Below, one piece after another: positions 1-8,857 of a DNA stretch of 64,000 nucleotides; positions within the stretch are counted from its first letter, which is position 1; every line of letters begins with the position of its first letter. The notes beneath the pieces were generated by a model that was not told the DNA's origin, ran no database searches, and saw only the letters and a program-made list of their open reading frames with translations. Origin of the DNA: Streptomyces sp. NBC_01445 (GTDB lineage: Bacteria; Actinomycetota; Actinomycetes; Streptomycetales; Streptomycetaceae); NCBI RefSeq assembly GCF_035918235.1, contig NZ_CP109486.1, positions 434,001-498,000 of the forward strand. The letters run 5' to 3'. Made by a program: the position numbers and the translations under genes.

Positions 1-370
1 TCGCCAACTCGCGTGGCATGAATCCCAGTTCAACGAAGGGACGGGCGCCGGATTCCAGGATAAAGTCGAACACCTTGTCGATGTAGCTGAAGGTGTACAT
101 CGGGGAGGGGAGGGGCGTGTTCGGGCCGAACCCGTGACCATAGCTCTCCCGGTACACGAACATGTCGTCGTGAAAGATGCCGTGGAAGCGGATGTAACGA
201 AATCCGCAGGCATCGACAACCTCGCCGAACTGCTGTTGCCAGTCTGCGCGTAGTGCTTCATTCGCTCGTCCGGCGCCGACGCACTCCGCCCAGATATGCG
301 GCAGCGCGCTCTCGTCGCGCAGTTCGCCGTCGACCCGGAACCGAGGTTCGCTCAGGGCATCGTTTGTCAT
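1..370 (-). CDS. GH39 beta-xylosidase, N-terminal part only
   Basis: The first 123 residues of a glycoside hydrolase family 39 enzyme; the rest lies beyond the left window edge. The reading starts MTNDALSEPRFRVDGEL and contains FRYIRFHGIFHDDM followed by YIDKVFDFILESGARPFVEL, which are the hallmark N-terminal barrel strands of GH39 xylan 1,4-beta-xylosidases. No signal peptide is visible, so it should act in the cytoplasm on imported xylo-oligosaccharides. It lies 145 bases downstream of two sugar ABC permeases and a binding lipoprotein on the same strand, which fits an operon for uptake and cleavage. The ribosome site before the ATG is weak (GAAGAA). The catalytic glutamates are outside the window, so activity cannot be judged. 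Confidence 0.85.
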   Translation of the reverse strand, partial: MTNDALSEPRFRVDGELRDESALPHIWAECVGAGRANEALRADWQQQFGEVVDACGFRYIRFHGIFHDDMFVYRESYGHGFGPNTPLPSPMYTFSYIDKVFDFILESGARPFVELGFMPRELA

Positions 371-515
371 GGTCTCATTTCTTCGCAGAGTCGTTTGTGG
401 AAGAGGCCGACTTCGCCGCGGTGCCGGTGTCCGCGCCAGTCTGAACACCCGGTCGCGCGCGACCGGCTTGTCAATCCCGGTCCGAGGTCGACATGGGGCT
501 GTTGAGGCGTCACCC

Positions 516-1469
516 CTAGCCCTTGACGGCGCCGAGCGACACGCCTGACTGCCAATACCGCTGCAGGCTGAGGAACGCGATGATCAGCGGCACGATTGTC
601 AGCAGCGCGGCTGTGATCACGAGACTCTGGATGAGAGCGCCGTTCCCCGCGGTCGATCCCAACTTGTTCCATTGACTGAGTCCGATGGTCAGTGGATACC
701 AGTTGGGATCCTTGAGCATGATCAACGGAAGGAAGTAGTTGTTCCAGATGGATACGAACGAGAAGAGCAGGACCGTCACGCTTGCCGGTGCAAGCATCGG
801 CAGCGCAATCTGAATGAAGGTCCTGAACTCGCCGGCACCGTCGACCTTTGCGGCATCGAGCAGGTCGGTCGGCACGGCTTCGGCCGTGAACACCCACATC
901 AGGTACAACCCGAAGGGGTTGATGAAACTCGGTATGAGAACGGCCCACGGGGTGTTGGTGAGGCCGAAATGCGCGAACAGCAAGAACTGGGGGATCGCCA
1001 GGGCGATGCCCGGCACCGCGATCGATCCCAGGATGACGAAAAGGAGCACGCGCTTCCCGCTGAAGTGGAGCTTCGCCAGGGCGTATCCGCCGAGGGCCGC
1101 CAGAAACGTTGACACGGCCGCGCCCACGACGACGTAGAGGACGGTGTTGAGCAGCCACCGGGTGAAGATCCCGTCCTGGAATCTGAACACCTCGACGATG
1201 TTGTCCCACAGGGCGAACTTGTGACCGGGCGCAAGCCCGAACGAGGATACGAAGTCGGCCTGTGACTTGGTTGCGTTGATGACCAGCCATACGAGCGGCA
1301 ACAGGCAGTACAGGGCAGACAACCCTGTCATGGCAGTAAGCGTCACGCTCTTCTTGGGGTTCTCCACGGTGTAGAGGCGACGGCGCTTGCGGGAATGACG
1401 AATCGATGTGCCTGAGGTCGCGACGTAGGCTTCCCCGGATTCAGCGCGTGTGCTAGTGCTCGAAGGCAT
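516..1469 (-). CDS. Carbohydrate ABC transporter permease, MalG type
   Basis: Inner-membrane permease of 317 residues, one half of the channel of a carbohydrate-uptake-1 ABC importer. Six hydrophobic segments follow a charged N-terminal tail of about 40 residues. The cytoplasmic EAA loop that docks the ATPase is visible near residues 200-222 (AAKVDGAGEFRTFIQIALPM), and the protein ends in the family-typical GVSLGAVKG. It overlaps the preceding permease gene by 17 bases, so the two are translationally coupled. No ATPase gene is present nearby. Streptomyces sugar importers of this type commonly share one MsiK ATPase encoded elsewhere, and I infer the same here. Confidence 0.93.
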   Translation of the reverse strand: MPSSTSTRAESGEAYVATSGTSIRHSRKRRRLYTVENPKKSVTLTAMTGLSALYCLLPLVWLVINATKSQADFVSSFGLAPGHKFALWDNIVEVFRFQDGIFTRWLLNTVLYVVVGAAVSTFLAALGGYALAKLHFSGKRVLLFVILGSIAVPGIALAIPQFLLFAHFGLTNTPWAVLIPSFINPFGLYLMWVFTAEAVPTDLLDAAKVDGAGEFRTFIQIALPMLAPASVTVLLFSFVSIWNNYFLPLIMLKDPNWYPLTIGLSQWNKLGSTAGNGALIQSLVITAALLTIVPLIIAFLSLQRYWQSGVSLGAVKG

Positions 1470-2400
1470 TCCTCAAACCCCTGATTTGGACGGCGTAGGC
1501 GACCGCGATCGTGATCGCAGCCATGACGAGCGCGAGGGCTGCCGCGTAGCCTTGCTGAGATCCGGTGAAGGCCAGGTTGTACGCGTACAGGTTGGGCGTG
1601 TAGTGGGTGGTGATGCCGCTGTTGGCCACCATCGATGGCAGGATCTGCGGCTCGTTGAAAATCTGGAAAGTGCCGATGATCGAGAAGATGATCGAGATGA
1701 CCAGGGACCTTCGCAGTGCCGGTAGCTTGATTCTGCGGACCACTTGAAATTCGTTCGCCCCGTCGAGGGCCGCAGCCTCGTACAACTCACGCGGGACGGC
1801 CTTGAGCACGGCGTAAAAGATGAGCATGTTGAAGCCGGTGAACGCCCAGGTCACCATCATTCCGATGGAGATGAGCGTGGTACTGGGGTCGAAGGGGTTG
1901 AGATCCGTACCCAGAGCCTCATTGAGGCTGCCGAACAGGCCATATTTGACGCCCAACATGAATCCCCACATGAGAGCCGACACGACCGCCGGCACCGCAT
2001 AGGGTAGGAAGATCGACACCCGCATAAACTTGGTGCCGTGCAGACGCCTGGAGTCCAGCGCCAGCGCCAGCGCCATGGCGACGATCAGCATGATCGGCAC
2101 CTGGACGAGCGTGAACCAGAAGACCCTGCCCACACCATCCCAGAACTGCGCATCTTGGAACAGCCTGGTGTAGTTGGCGAGCCCGGTGAACGTATTGCCC
2201 CCGATGAGCTTTTGCTGGAAGAGGCTGAGATAGCCGGCGTAGACGATCGGCACGATGTACACGAGCATGAACAACAGCCCGAAAGGCGCGATGAACGCCA
2301 GTCCGATCTGTTTCCTACCGCGCTTTCCGCCCGGTGCCCGGTGCTGCGTTGTATCTGGCGACATCACAGCGGTGACGTCGAGATGGCCTGCGTGGCCCAT
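1453..2400 (-). CDS. Carbohydrate ABC transporter permease, MalF type
   Basis: Second permease of the importer, 315 residues. The chosen ATG at 2400 has GAAAGG ten bases upstream; an in-frame start at 2448 would add 16 unlikely residues. After a basic tail (GGKRGRKQ) there are six membrane segments, the first being IGLAFIAPFGLLFMLVYIVP. The EAA loop is near residue 215 (EAAALDGANEFQVVRRIKLP). It lies between the binding-protein gene (70 bases upstream) and the MalG-type gene (17-base overlap), the classic order binding protein, MalF, MalG. Confidence 0.93.
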   Translation of the reverse strand: MGHAGHLDVTAVMSPDTTQHRAPGGKRGRKQIGLAFIAPFGLLFMLVYIVPIVYAGYLSLFQQKLIGGNTFTGLANYTRLFQDAQFWDGVGRVFWFTLVQVPIMLIVAMALALALDSRRLHGTKFMRVSIFLPYAVPAVVSALMWGFMLGVKYGLFGSLNEALGTDLNPFDPSTTLISIGMMVTWAFTGFNMLIFYAVLKAVPRELYEAAALDGANEFQVVRRIKLPALRRSLVISIIFSIIGTFQIFNEPQILPSMVANSGITTHYTPNLYAYNLAFTGSQQGYAAALALVMAAITIAVAYAVQIRGLRNAFEH

Positions 2401-2470
2401 TCCCGGTGTTCCTTTCGGTGCATTGCCTTGCCCGGGGCTCGCTTCCACACGCTGCCCTGGCGGGGAGCCG

Positions 2471-3769
2471 CTAGTCCACCTCGAAACCCTGCTCGTTGCC
2501 GTACTTGATCATGCGCTGCTTCCACTCTTCGAGGATTCCCGCGAGCGATCCCTTGCCTGTGGTGTAGAACTTCGAGACGAGGTCGCCGTACGTCGATCGG
2601 GCCCACTCGAAGAACGGCGGGTACTGCCAGCCGCTCGCGACGATCTTCGTGGATTGCGCCAGCACGGGGCCGACCTTCTGGTCACCGAAGTACTTGTTGG
2701 TCTTCCTCTGGGAGTCCGTGCTCGCCAACACCGAGGTGTTCGGCACGAAGGCGCCCGCGTCGACGCGGGAAGAGAGGCCGCCGCCGTGCGTGAAGTACTC
2801 GAGGAACTTGAACGCCGCGTTCTTGTGCGCGGCAGCGGCCGGGATACCGAAGCCGCTTCCGCCGTTCTCAGCCCCGACCTCGCCGCCCTGCTGCCACTGC
2901 GGCATCAACGCAACTCTGAAGTCACCGGCGGCCTTGGGCGCACGCTGGGGCAGTGACGAGGTCAGCCAGCCGCCCATGATCTGGGAGGCAAGGGTTCCGT
3001 CGTTGAGCGTGCGGTTCCAGTCGTCAGACCACGCCGTGACCTTGGTGTTGAGCAAGCCCTCGTCGAGCATCTTCTGCCAGAACGCCACGGCCTTGGTTGT
3101 GCCAGGCTCCGTAAAGTCGATGTGCACCTTGGTGCCGTTCACCTTGAACGGGCGGCCGCCTGCCTGCCAGATGAGCGAGAGCAGGAAGAAGAGGTCCCCG
3201 GTGTCCTGGGCGATGTAGTGGTCGCCACCGAGCGCGCGAACCTTCTTGGCGTCCTCGTAGTACTCGTCCCACGTGGCCGGAGGTTCCTTCACACCGGCCT
3301 TTTTGAGAGTGTCCTTGTTGTAGAACATGACCGACGGACCGTAGTCAGAAGGCAGCGCGTAGACCTTGCCATCGACTGTCACGTCATTCCACGCGGCCTT
3401 GGCGTAGTCCTTCTTGAGATTCTCGACGCCGAATTTCCCGAGATTGTCGAGCTTGCCAGGAATGGCAAAGTAGGGCACTGCGAAGTACTCGAACATCGCG
3501 AGGTCCGGCACGCCAGAACCGGCCTGGATTGCATTGTCGAGTGCCGTGTATTCGTCGTATGACGAGCCGGCGTTGACCACCTTGATCTTGATGCTCGGGT
3601 TCGCCGCCTCGAAACCAGGCACGGCCTTTGCGACGGTGTCGTCCCATGCCCAGACCGTGAGGTTCACCTGGTTGCCGCCGCCATCTGCCGGCCCACTTGA
3701 GCAAGCGCCCAGTACGAGCATCAGCGCGAGCGCCGCGGAAAAGAGCCTTGCTTTCTTGCGGAGCCTCAT
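2471..3769 (-). CDS. Extracellular sugar-binding lipoprotein of ABC importer
   Basis: Solute-binding protein of 432 residues that captures the sugar outside the cell for the two permeases downstream. The start at 3769 is set by GAGGAGGG just upstream and by the signal that follows: MRLRKKARLFSAALALMLVLGACSSG, with lipobox LGAC and the lipid-bearing cysteine near residue 22. The mature part has the usual family 1 binding-protein features, including an N-terminal VWAWDDTVAKAVPGFE stretch and repeated aromatic residues. The gene neighbours (GH39 xylosidase, LacI regulator) and the operator upstream point to xylo-oligosaccharides, as in the known BxlE systems of Streptomyces; the substrate itself is an inference. 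Confidence 0.92.
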   Translation of the reverse strand: MRLRKKARLFSAALALMLVLGACSSGPADGGGNQVNLTVWAWDDTVAKAVPGFEAANPSIKIKVVNAGSSYDEYTALDNAIQAGSGVPDLAMFEYFAVPYFAIPGKLDNLGKFGVENLKKDYAKAAWNDVTVDGKVYALPSDYGPSVMFYNKDTLKKAGVKEPPATWDEYYEDAKKVRALGGDHYIAQDTGDLFFLLSLIWQAGGRPFKVNGTKVHIDFTEPGTTKAVAFWQKMLDEGLLNTKVTAWSDDWNRTLNDGTLASQIMGGWLTSSLPQRAPKAAGDFRVALMPQWQQGGEVGAENGGSGFGIPAAAAHKNAAFKFLEYFTHGGGLSSRVDAGAFVPNTSVLASTDSQRKTNKYFGDQKVGPVLAQSTKIVASGWQYPPFFEWARSTYGDLVSKFYTTGKGSLAGILEEWKQRMIKYGNEQGFEVD

Positions 3770-3795
3770 GAGCCGCCCTCCTCTTTGAGATGGCT

Positions 3796-3808
3796 CGAAA
3801 CTTTTTCG
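3796..3808. promoter_or_regulatory. LacI-type operator before the ABC operon
   Basis: CGAAACTTTTTCG lies 27 bases upstream of the binding-protein start. Its exact reverse complement occurs at 3917-3929. Reading leftwards, a promoter fits just upstream: TTGACG (3856-3861) and TACCGT (3832-3837) with an 18-base spacer, which would place the operator shortly downstream of the transcription start. Inverted CGAAA/TTTCG repeats are known regulatory elements of streptomycete xylanase and xylosidase genes. Confidence 0.7.
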
Positions 3809-3916
3809 CATTACTTTCGAAGACGCGTGGGACGGTAGTCGGCGCCCTCTGTTCACGTCAAGGACTTGAGCAGATAGACGTCGGGAGCGGCACATGTGTA
3901 ACGTGCGCTTCGGGTT

Positions 3917-3929
3917 CGAAAAAGTTTCG
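3917..3929. promoter_or_regulatory. LacI-type operator before the regulator gene
   Basis: CGAAAAAGTTTCG, the exact reverse complement of the box at 3796-3808, centred about 25 bases before the LacI start at 3948. Its position in the leader suggests that the regulator represses its own gene as well as the divergent transport operon. Confidence 0.7.
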
Positions 3930-3947
3930 GACACGAACGGAGTCACG

Positions 3948-4985
3948 ATGAGTCGGCGATCTCATTCCGAACGAGCCACCCTCGCGGATGTCGCCCGGCT
4001 GGCCGGCGTCTCGCCGGCGACCGCCTCGAAAGTCCTCAACGGCCGCAGCGACGTGGGGGCGAACACGCGCGACCTTGTCCTTAGTGTCATCGCCGAGCTC
4101 GGTTACAAGCCGACGACGGCGCGACGGGATCTGCAGCGGGAGCGGACGCTCGTCACCGTGCTCGACATCGTCGAGTCTCCCTACGCCGGGACGGTGCTCC
4201 AGGGGATCCTCGTGGCCGCGAGCGCTGCACAAACCGAGCTCCTCCTGCGCCGGCCGCCCGAAGATTGGATCGGCACCAGCCGTACAGCGGCCCATGCCTG
4301 GATCGCGAAGCTGCTGGCGTCCGGAGTCGCCGGCATCATCGCCCTCGCCGTCGCCGTGCCCGACTCGGTGCTCCTCGTCGCGGAGGATGCAGAGCTGCCA
4401 GTGGTGACGATCGACCCGATCGACACCACCGACTCGCGCGTCGTCAGCATCGGTTCCACCAACTGGGCGGGTGGTCGCTCAGCGACCGAGCACCTCATCA
4501 GGCTTGGCCACCGCAGGATCGCCTGGATCGGCGGCCCGTTGAGTTCCACTCCCTCGGCAGAGCGCTTCCACGGGTACCAGGCCGCGCTGCACTCGGCGGG
4601 CATCACGCCGGACGGCGTGATGATCCGCCACGACGCGTTCTCCGTCGAAGCGGGACTTCAGCACGCCCATGAAATGCTGGCGCTCGACAAGCGGCCGACC
4701 GCGATCGTCGCGGGCAACGACGAAATCGCTGTCGGGGCGCTCGCTGCAGCTAATGAACTCCATATCACCGTCCCGGGGGATCTATCGATTACCGGGTTCG
4801 ACGACACGCCGCAGGCACAATGGACAACCCCCCGGCTGACGTCCGTCGGGCAGCCGCTCGTCGGCATGGGCCGGATGGCCGTCGAGACTGCCCTCGGTAT
4901 GGCGAACGGCGTCCAGCCCGCCTCCCGACACCTCCAGCTGGCGACCACCCTCAACGTACGTGACTCCACAGGCCCTGCCACATGA
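3948..4985 (+). CDS. LacI-family regulator of xylo-oligosaccharide operon
   Basis: Transcription factor of 345 residues. The ATG at 3948 is preceded by GGAG; an upstream in-frame ATG at 3894 would place the operator inside the coding region. The N-terminal helix-turn-helix reads ATLADVARLAGVSPATASKV (about residues 9-28), followed by the hinge region and a periplasmic-binding-protein-like sensor domain (GHRRIAWIGG; AIVAGNDEIAVGAL; LSITGFDDTPQAQW). It is divergent from the importer operon with two mirror-image operators between them, so it most likely represses both until a xylo-oligosaccharide binds. It resembles BxlR-type regulators in context, but the ligand is inferred. Confidence 0.92.
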   Translation: MSRRSHSERATLADVARLAGVSPATASKVLNGRSDVGANTRDLVLSVIAELGYKPTTARRDLQRERTLVTVLDIVESPYAGTVLQGILVAASAAQTELLLRRPPEDWIGTSRTAAHAWIAKLLASGVAGIIALAVAVPDSVLLVAEDAELPVVTIDPIDTTDSRVVSIGSTNWAGGRSATEHLIRLGHRRIAWIGGPLSSTPSAERFHGYQAALHSAGITPDGVMIRHDAFSVEAGLQHAHEMLALDKRPTAIVAGNDEIAVGALAAANELHITVPGDLSITGFDDTPQAQWTTPRLTSVGQPLVGMGRMAVETALGMANGVQPASRHLQLATTLNVRDSTGPAT

Positions 4986-5319
4986 CCTGATCTGCTCCAC
5001 CTCGGATATCCACCGCATAGTGGTGACCAGGCAACCGAGCCATGTCCGTCCGGCGGTGTCGCGAGCATGCCGCGAACCATCCGCCCGTACGCCAGTGGCG
5101 AGGCGCTGCAGAAGCCGCTGCCTCGTGCCGAGGCGTGCCTGGCGGGACTCGGAGCCAGGTCTCCGGATCAGGCAGCGCCTTCCCTGTACCTCTGTCAACT
5201 GTCGCGATACCGCAGACGCGCCGTTGGCTGGTCTCGTGAAGAGGCGCCGCCCTGTGGGCCCGGCTCGATGCCGGCCTGATGCATCAAGACGGGCTCGACG
5301 CAGGCCGCGCCGCGAGGTG
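4986..5319. other. Intergenic stretch without recognised gene
   Basis: These 334 bases separate the convergent ends of the LacI gene and the GH95 gene. Reading frames here lack a ribosome site or recognisable motif, and I see no strong hairpin. Confidence 0.5.
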
Positions 5320-7737
5320 TCAGAGCGGCGTGATCACATACTCCCCACCTTCCTTGGTCTTGAACACGGCGACGGTGCTTTCGGGGCGCTTCACTTCTGT
5401 CTCAGCGCCGCCGGTTGAGTGCACGGTGACCGGTGCGGCGGTGCGCAGTCGGACGGTGCCGCTCTGGCGCGCTGCCAGGTGGGCGTGGGTCAGCGCGCCG
5501 TCGAGCCAGGAGAGGCTGACGGTGAGGCCGCCGCGGGCGAGGAGGCCGGTGACCCGGCCCTCGGGGAGCTGCGGCGGCAGGGCGGGCAGCAGGTGGACTT
5601 CACCGGCGTGGGACTGAAGCAGCCATTCGGTCACGCCCGCGGTGGCGCCGAAGTTGCCGTCGATCTGGAACGGCGGGTGCAGGTCGAACAGGTTCGGGGC
5701 TGTGTGGTCGGCGGTGAGCAGGTCGGTGAGGAGCTTGTAGGAGCGGGCGCCGTCCTCCGCGCGCGCCCAAAAATTGATCTTCCAGGCGAGGGACCAGCCG
5801 GTGCCGTCGTCCCCACGCATCTCCAGAGTCTTCAGAGCGGCCTGGAAGAGTTCCGGGGTGTTGCGCTTGGTGATCTGGTTGCTGGGGTGCAGGCCGTACA
5901 GGTGGGAGATGTGGCGGTGCTGCTGCTCGGGCGCGCCCGCGTCCCAGTCCTGCTGCCACTCCTGCAGCTGCCCCAGCGCGCCTATTTTCATGGGCGGCAG
6001 TTGGGCACGGGCCTGGCGCACCCGATCGGCGTACGGACTGGTGGTGCCGAGCGCGTCGCAGGCGGCGAGGTAGCCGTCGAAGAGGTCGCGCAGGATCTGA
6101 TTGTCCATCGTCGGGCCCGCACATGCGGACACGTCGGGGTGGTGGGCGTTCTCGGGCGAGACGGACGGACAGGTCACCAAGTACCCGGTGGTGGGGTCGG
6201 GGACCAGCGCATCAAGGAAGAAGCGGACCGCGCCTTCGACGACGGGTAGCCGGCGGCGCAGGGCTGCGCTGTCGCCGGTGAAGCGGTAGTGCTCCCATAC
6301 GGAGGTGGCCAGCCAGGCGCCGCCGGTGGGCCACATCCCCCAGAAGGCTCCGTCCACGGGCGCGGTGCCGCGCCAGACGTCGGTGTTGTGATGGGCGACC
6401 CAGCCGTCGGCTCCGTACTGCACCCGGGCGGTCTTCTGTCCGGCCTGGGCAAGGTCGTCGAGCAGGGCGAAGATCGGCTCCCAGCACTCCAGGAGGTTGG
6501 CGGTGGGCGCGGGCCAGTAGTTCATCTCCGTGTTGATGTTGATCGTGTACTTGGAGTCCCAGGGCGGGGACAGCTGGTCGTTCCAGATGCCCTGCAGGTT
6601 GGCGGGCTGTGTACCCGGGCGGGACGAGGAAATGAGCAGGTAGCGGCCGAACTGGTAGTGAAGGGCCACCAGTTGCGGGTCGTGGGCCTGAGAGAACGCG
6701 GCCACCCGCCGATCGGTCGGCGCCTTCGCCGCATCCGTGGTGCCGAGGTCGAACGTGACCCGGCGGAAGAGTGCGCGGTGGTCGCGTACGTGCCGGGAGC
6801 ACAACTGTCCGTACGGGGTGTCGGTGGCGGCGTTCAGCGGGCGCTCGGCGTGGGCGCGGTGGTCGCCTGAGGCGTCTCGGTAGTGGTCGTAGCTGGTGCC
6901 GACGGACACCAGTAGGGTCACCGCGTCGGCGCTGTCCACGGCGAGGGTGCCGTTCTCGCTGCGCACGGTGCCCCTTTCGACGCGGGCACGGACCAGGGCG
7001 CGGAAGCGGACTCGGCCGGTGACGCCCTCACGCGTCTGCCCGGTCCCCTCCAGAGCGGCGGTGATCCGGTCCGGGGAGGACGTCTGAGCCTCCTGTGGAC
7101 TGTCGAAGGCGGCGGTGAACGACAGGGCACCGGGGGTATCCGCGGTCAGCCGGACCACAATCACCCGGTCGGCATGGCTGACGAACGCCTCCCGACGGTA
7201 TGCCACTCCATCGCGGACGTACATCGTGGTCGCCATGGCTGTGTCCAGGTCCAACTCGCGGCGGTAGGAGCTGGCTTCACCTGTGCCCGGAAACGTCAGG
7301 CGCAGGTTGCCGACTGTCTGGTACATCAACTCCCCCACTGGGATGCCCAGGAAGGTGGAGTTGATCAGGTCCTGGGCGGAGTTCCACTCGCCGGAGAAGA
7401 CCCGGCGCCGGATCTCTGGGAGGTTTGCCAAACCCTGGGGGTTGGCGGGTTCGTAGGGGCCTCCCGCCCACAGGGTGTCTTCATTGAGCTGGAGCAACTC
7501 GGTGTCCACTCCGCCGAACACCATCGCGCCGAGGCGTCCGTTGCCGAGCGGCAACGCCTCCAGCCACTGGCCGGCGGGCTTGTCGTACCACAGGGCGAGG
7601 CGGGCGGCCTCCGGGGTGGTGGCCTCCTCCGCTTCTGATGCGGTCTGCGGCGCCGCGGCCGCCACAGCGGGCGGGAGGCCGACAGCGAGTGCGGCGGACG
7701 TGGTTGCGGAGGCGACGAGAAAATCTCTTCGTTCCAT
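5320..7737 (-). CDS. GH95 alpha-L-fucosidase family enzyme, secreted
   Basis: Glycoside hydrolase of 805 residues that should remove terminal alpha-L-fucose, or the similar alpha-L-galactose, from glycans. The start at 7737 gives a Tat-type signal, MERRDFLVASATTSAALAVG, with export through about residue 30. The N-terminal beta domain carries the family motifs WLEALPLGNGRLGAMVFGG and LNEDTLWAG. The (alpha/alpha)6 barrel holds YTININTEMNYWPAP near residue 400, MDNQILRDLF near 543 and FQIDGNFGATAGVTEWLLQS near 690; these contain the conserved Asn, Glu/Asp and Asp positions of the family. Length is typical. No transporter or fucose pathway gene sits beside it except a ruined permease, so its physiological substrate is uncertain. 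Confidence 0.93.
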   Translation of the reverse strand: MERRDFLVASATTSAALAVGLPPAVAAAAPQTASEAEEATTPEAARLALWYDKPAGQWLEALPLGNGRLGAMVFGGVDTELLQLNEDTLWAGGPYEPANPQGLANLPEIRRRVFSGEWNSAQDLINSTFLGIPVGELMYQTVGNLRLTFPGTGEASSYRRELDLDTAMATTMYVRDGVAYRREAFVSHADRVIVVRLTADTPGALSFTAAFDSPQEAQTSSPDRITAALEGTGQTREGVTGRVRFRALVRARVERGTVRSENGTLAVDSADAVTLLVSVGTSYDHYRDASGDHRAHAERPLNAATDTPYGQLCSRHVRDHRALFRRVTFDLGTTDAAKAPTDRRVAAFSQAHDPQLVALHYQFGRYLLISSSRPGTQPANLQGIWNDQLSPPWDSKYTININTEMNYWPAPTANLLECWEPIFALLDDLAQAGQKTARVQYGADGWVAHHNTDVWRGTAPVDGAFWGMWPTGGAWLATSVWEHYRFTGDSAALRRRLPVVEGAVRFFLDALVPDPTTGYLVTCPSVSPENAHHPDVSACAGPTMDNQILRDLFDGYLAACDALGTTSPYADRVRQARAQLPPMKIGALGQLQEWQQDWDAGAPEQQHRHISHLYGLHPSNQITKRNTPELFQAALKTLEMRGDDGTGWSLAWKINFWARAEDGARSYKLLTDLLTADHTAPNLFDLHPPFQIDGNFGATAGVTEWLLQSHAGEVHLLPALPPQLPEGRVTGLLARGGLTVSLSWLDGALTHAHLAARQSGTVRLRTAAPVTVHSTGGAETEVKRPESTVAVFKTKEGGEYVITPL

Positions 7738-7977
7738 GGGAATGCCTGCCTTTCGATCGCGGGTTGGGCCGGTTCTTCGGGCGTGGTGCAACTCAGGGGC
7801 CGCGCGCGTGGCTTCACACGTGGGCCGTTCTGCCGTAGCGGTCCTTCCTGTGAGAGTTCACCTCGCCGGTACGAAGGTCGGCGTCCCGACCCGGTGCACC
7901 GCCACCTGATACGGCGTGGTCAGCCGGGCGCGGGCGGCAGCGAAGGGGGAGCGACTGCCGGGGAAAGGCGGCGGTGC

Positions 7978-8707
7978 CTATTCCTGTGCCTTGCCACCCG
8001 TGATGCGGGACAGCGCGAGGGCGCCGAGGATGATCGCGCCGTTGAGGGAGCCGATCCACTGTGCGGGGACACCTCCGAGGGTGAGGGCGTTCTGGATCAG
8101 GAACAGCAGCAGAATGCCGGTGAACGCGCCGAACACGGTGCCCTTACCGCAGTTGAGGCTGATATCGCCGATGACCGCGGCGGCGAACACGGTGAAGACG
8201 TACGTAGCTGCTGGCCTGGGCGGAGAGCACCGAGGCGAGGCGTCCCGAGAGCAGCAGGCCGCTCAGCGCGGCGAGGACGCTCGCGGTGACGATGGTGATC
8301 CACAGCACCCGGTCGGTGCGAATGCCGGCCGCTTTCGCCGCGTCGATGTTGCCGCCGATCGCGTAGAGGGAGCGACCGAAGCTGGTGAAGCCGAGCACCA
8401 CCATCACGATGACGAACAGGATCAGGCAGATCCACCCAGAGGCAGGCATGCCCAGCCATTGGGCGGTGCGGAGGTAGAGCATCGAGGGGGGTTCATTGAA
8501 GAAGGTCTGGCCGCCGGAGACGCCCGTCAGGATGCCGCGCAGCACAATCAGCATGCCCAGCGTGACAATGAAGCCGTTGAGCCCGAACCGGATGATGTAC
8601 AGGGCGTTCACCGCCCCGATCAGTAGACCGGCCGTCAGGGTGATAGGGATGGACCAGCCGCCGGGCAGCAGTCCGATCCCGTGCGCCGCGCCCGCCGTGA
8701 GCGGGTT
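7978..8707 (-). pseudogene. RbsC-type sugar ABC permease, truncated and frameshifted
   Basis: Remains of a ribose/xylose-type importer permease. Reading from about 8707 the frame gives LTAGAAHGIGLLPGGWSIP and then ALYIIRFGLNGFIVTLGMLI, normal family sequence, through SGRLASVLSAQASSY. There a four-base repeat (TACG twice, 8198-8206) shifts the frame; removing one copy restores FTVFAAAVIGDISLNCGKG and the normal C-terminus ending in GALALSRITGG. The 5' half of the gene is missing: upstream of 8707 the sequence switches to an unrelated reading (MPEGPHAAQLGPSVDSYF, 8715-8820). No matching ATPase or binding protein remains. Nonfunctional unless the repeat is a sequencing error, and even then truncated. 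Confidence 0.85.
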
Positions 8708-8857
8708 GGTCGGCGTCGTCCCAGGAGGCCAAGTCGCTGTCGGTGCAGGCCTCCACGAAGGTGGTGAAGTAGCTGTCGACTGAGGGGCCTAGTTGCGCGG
8801 CGTGCGGTCCTTCTGGCATGGCCACCAGTGCCGCCGCCCCGCCGCGCACCCCGCCCC

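Noticed and set aside
8715..8820. Possible small gene MPEGPHAAQLGPSVDSYF
   Set aside because: No ribosome site and no family likeness; it runs out of frame into the permease remnant.
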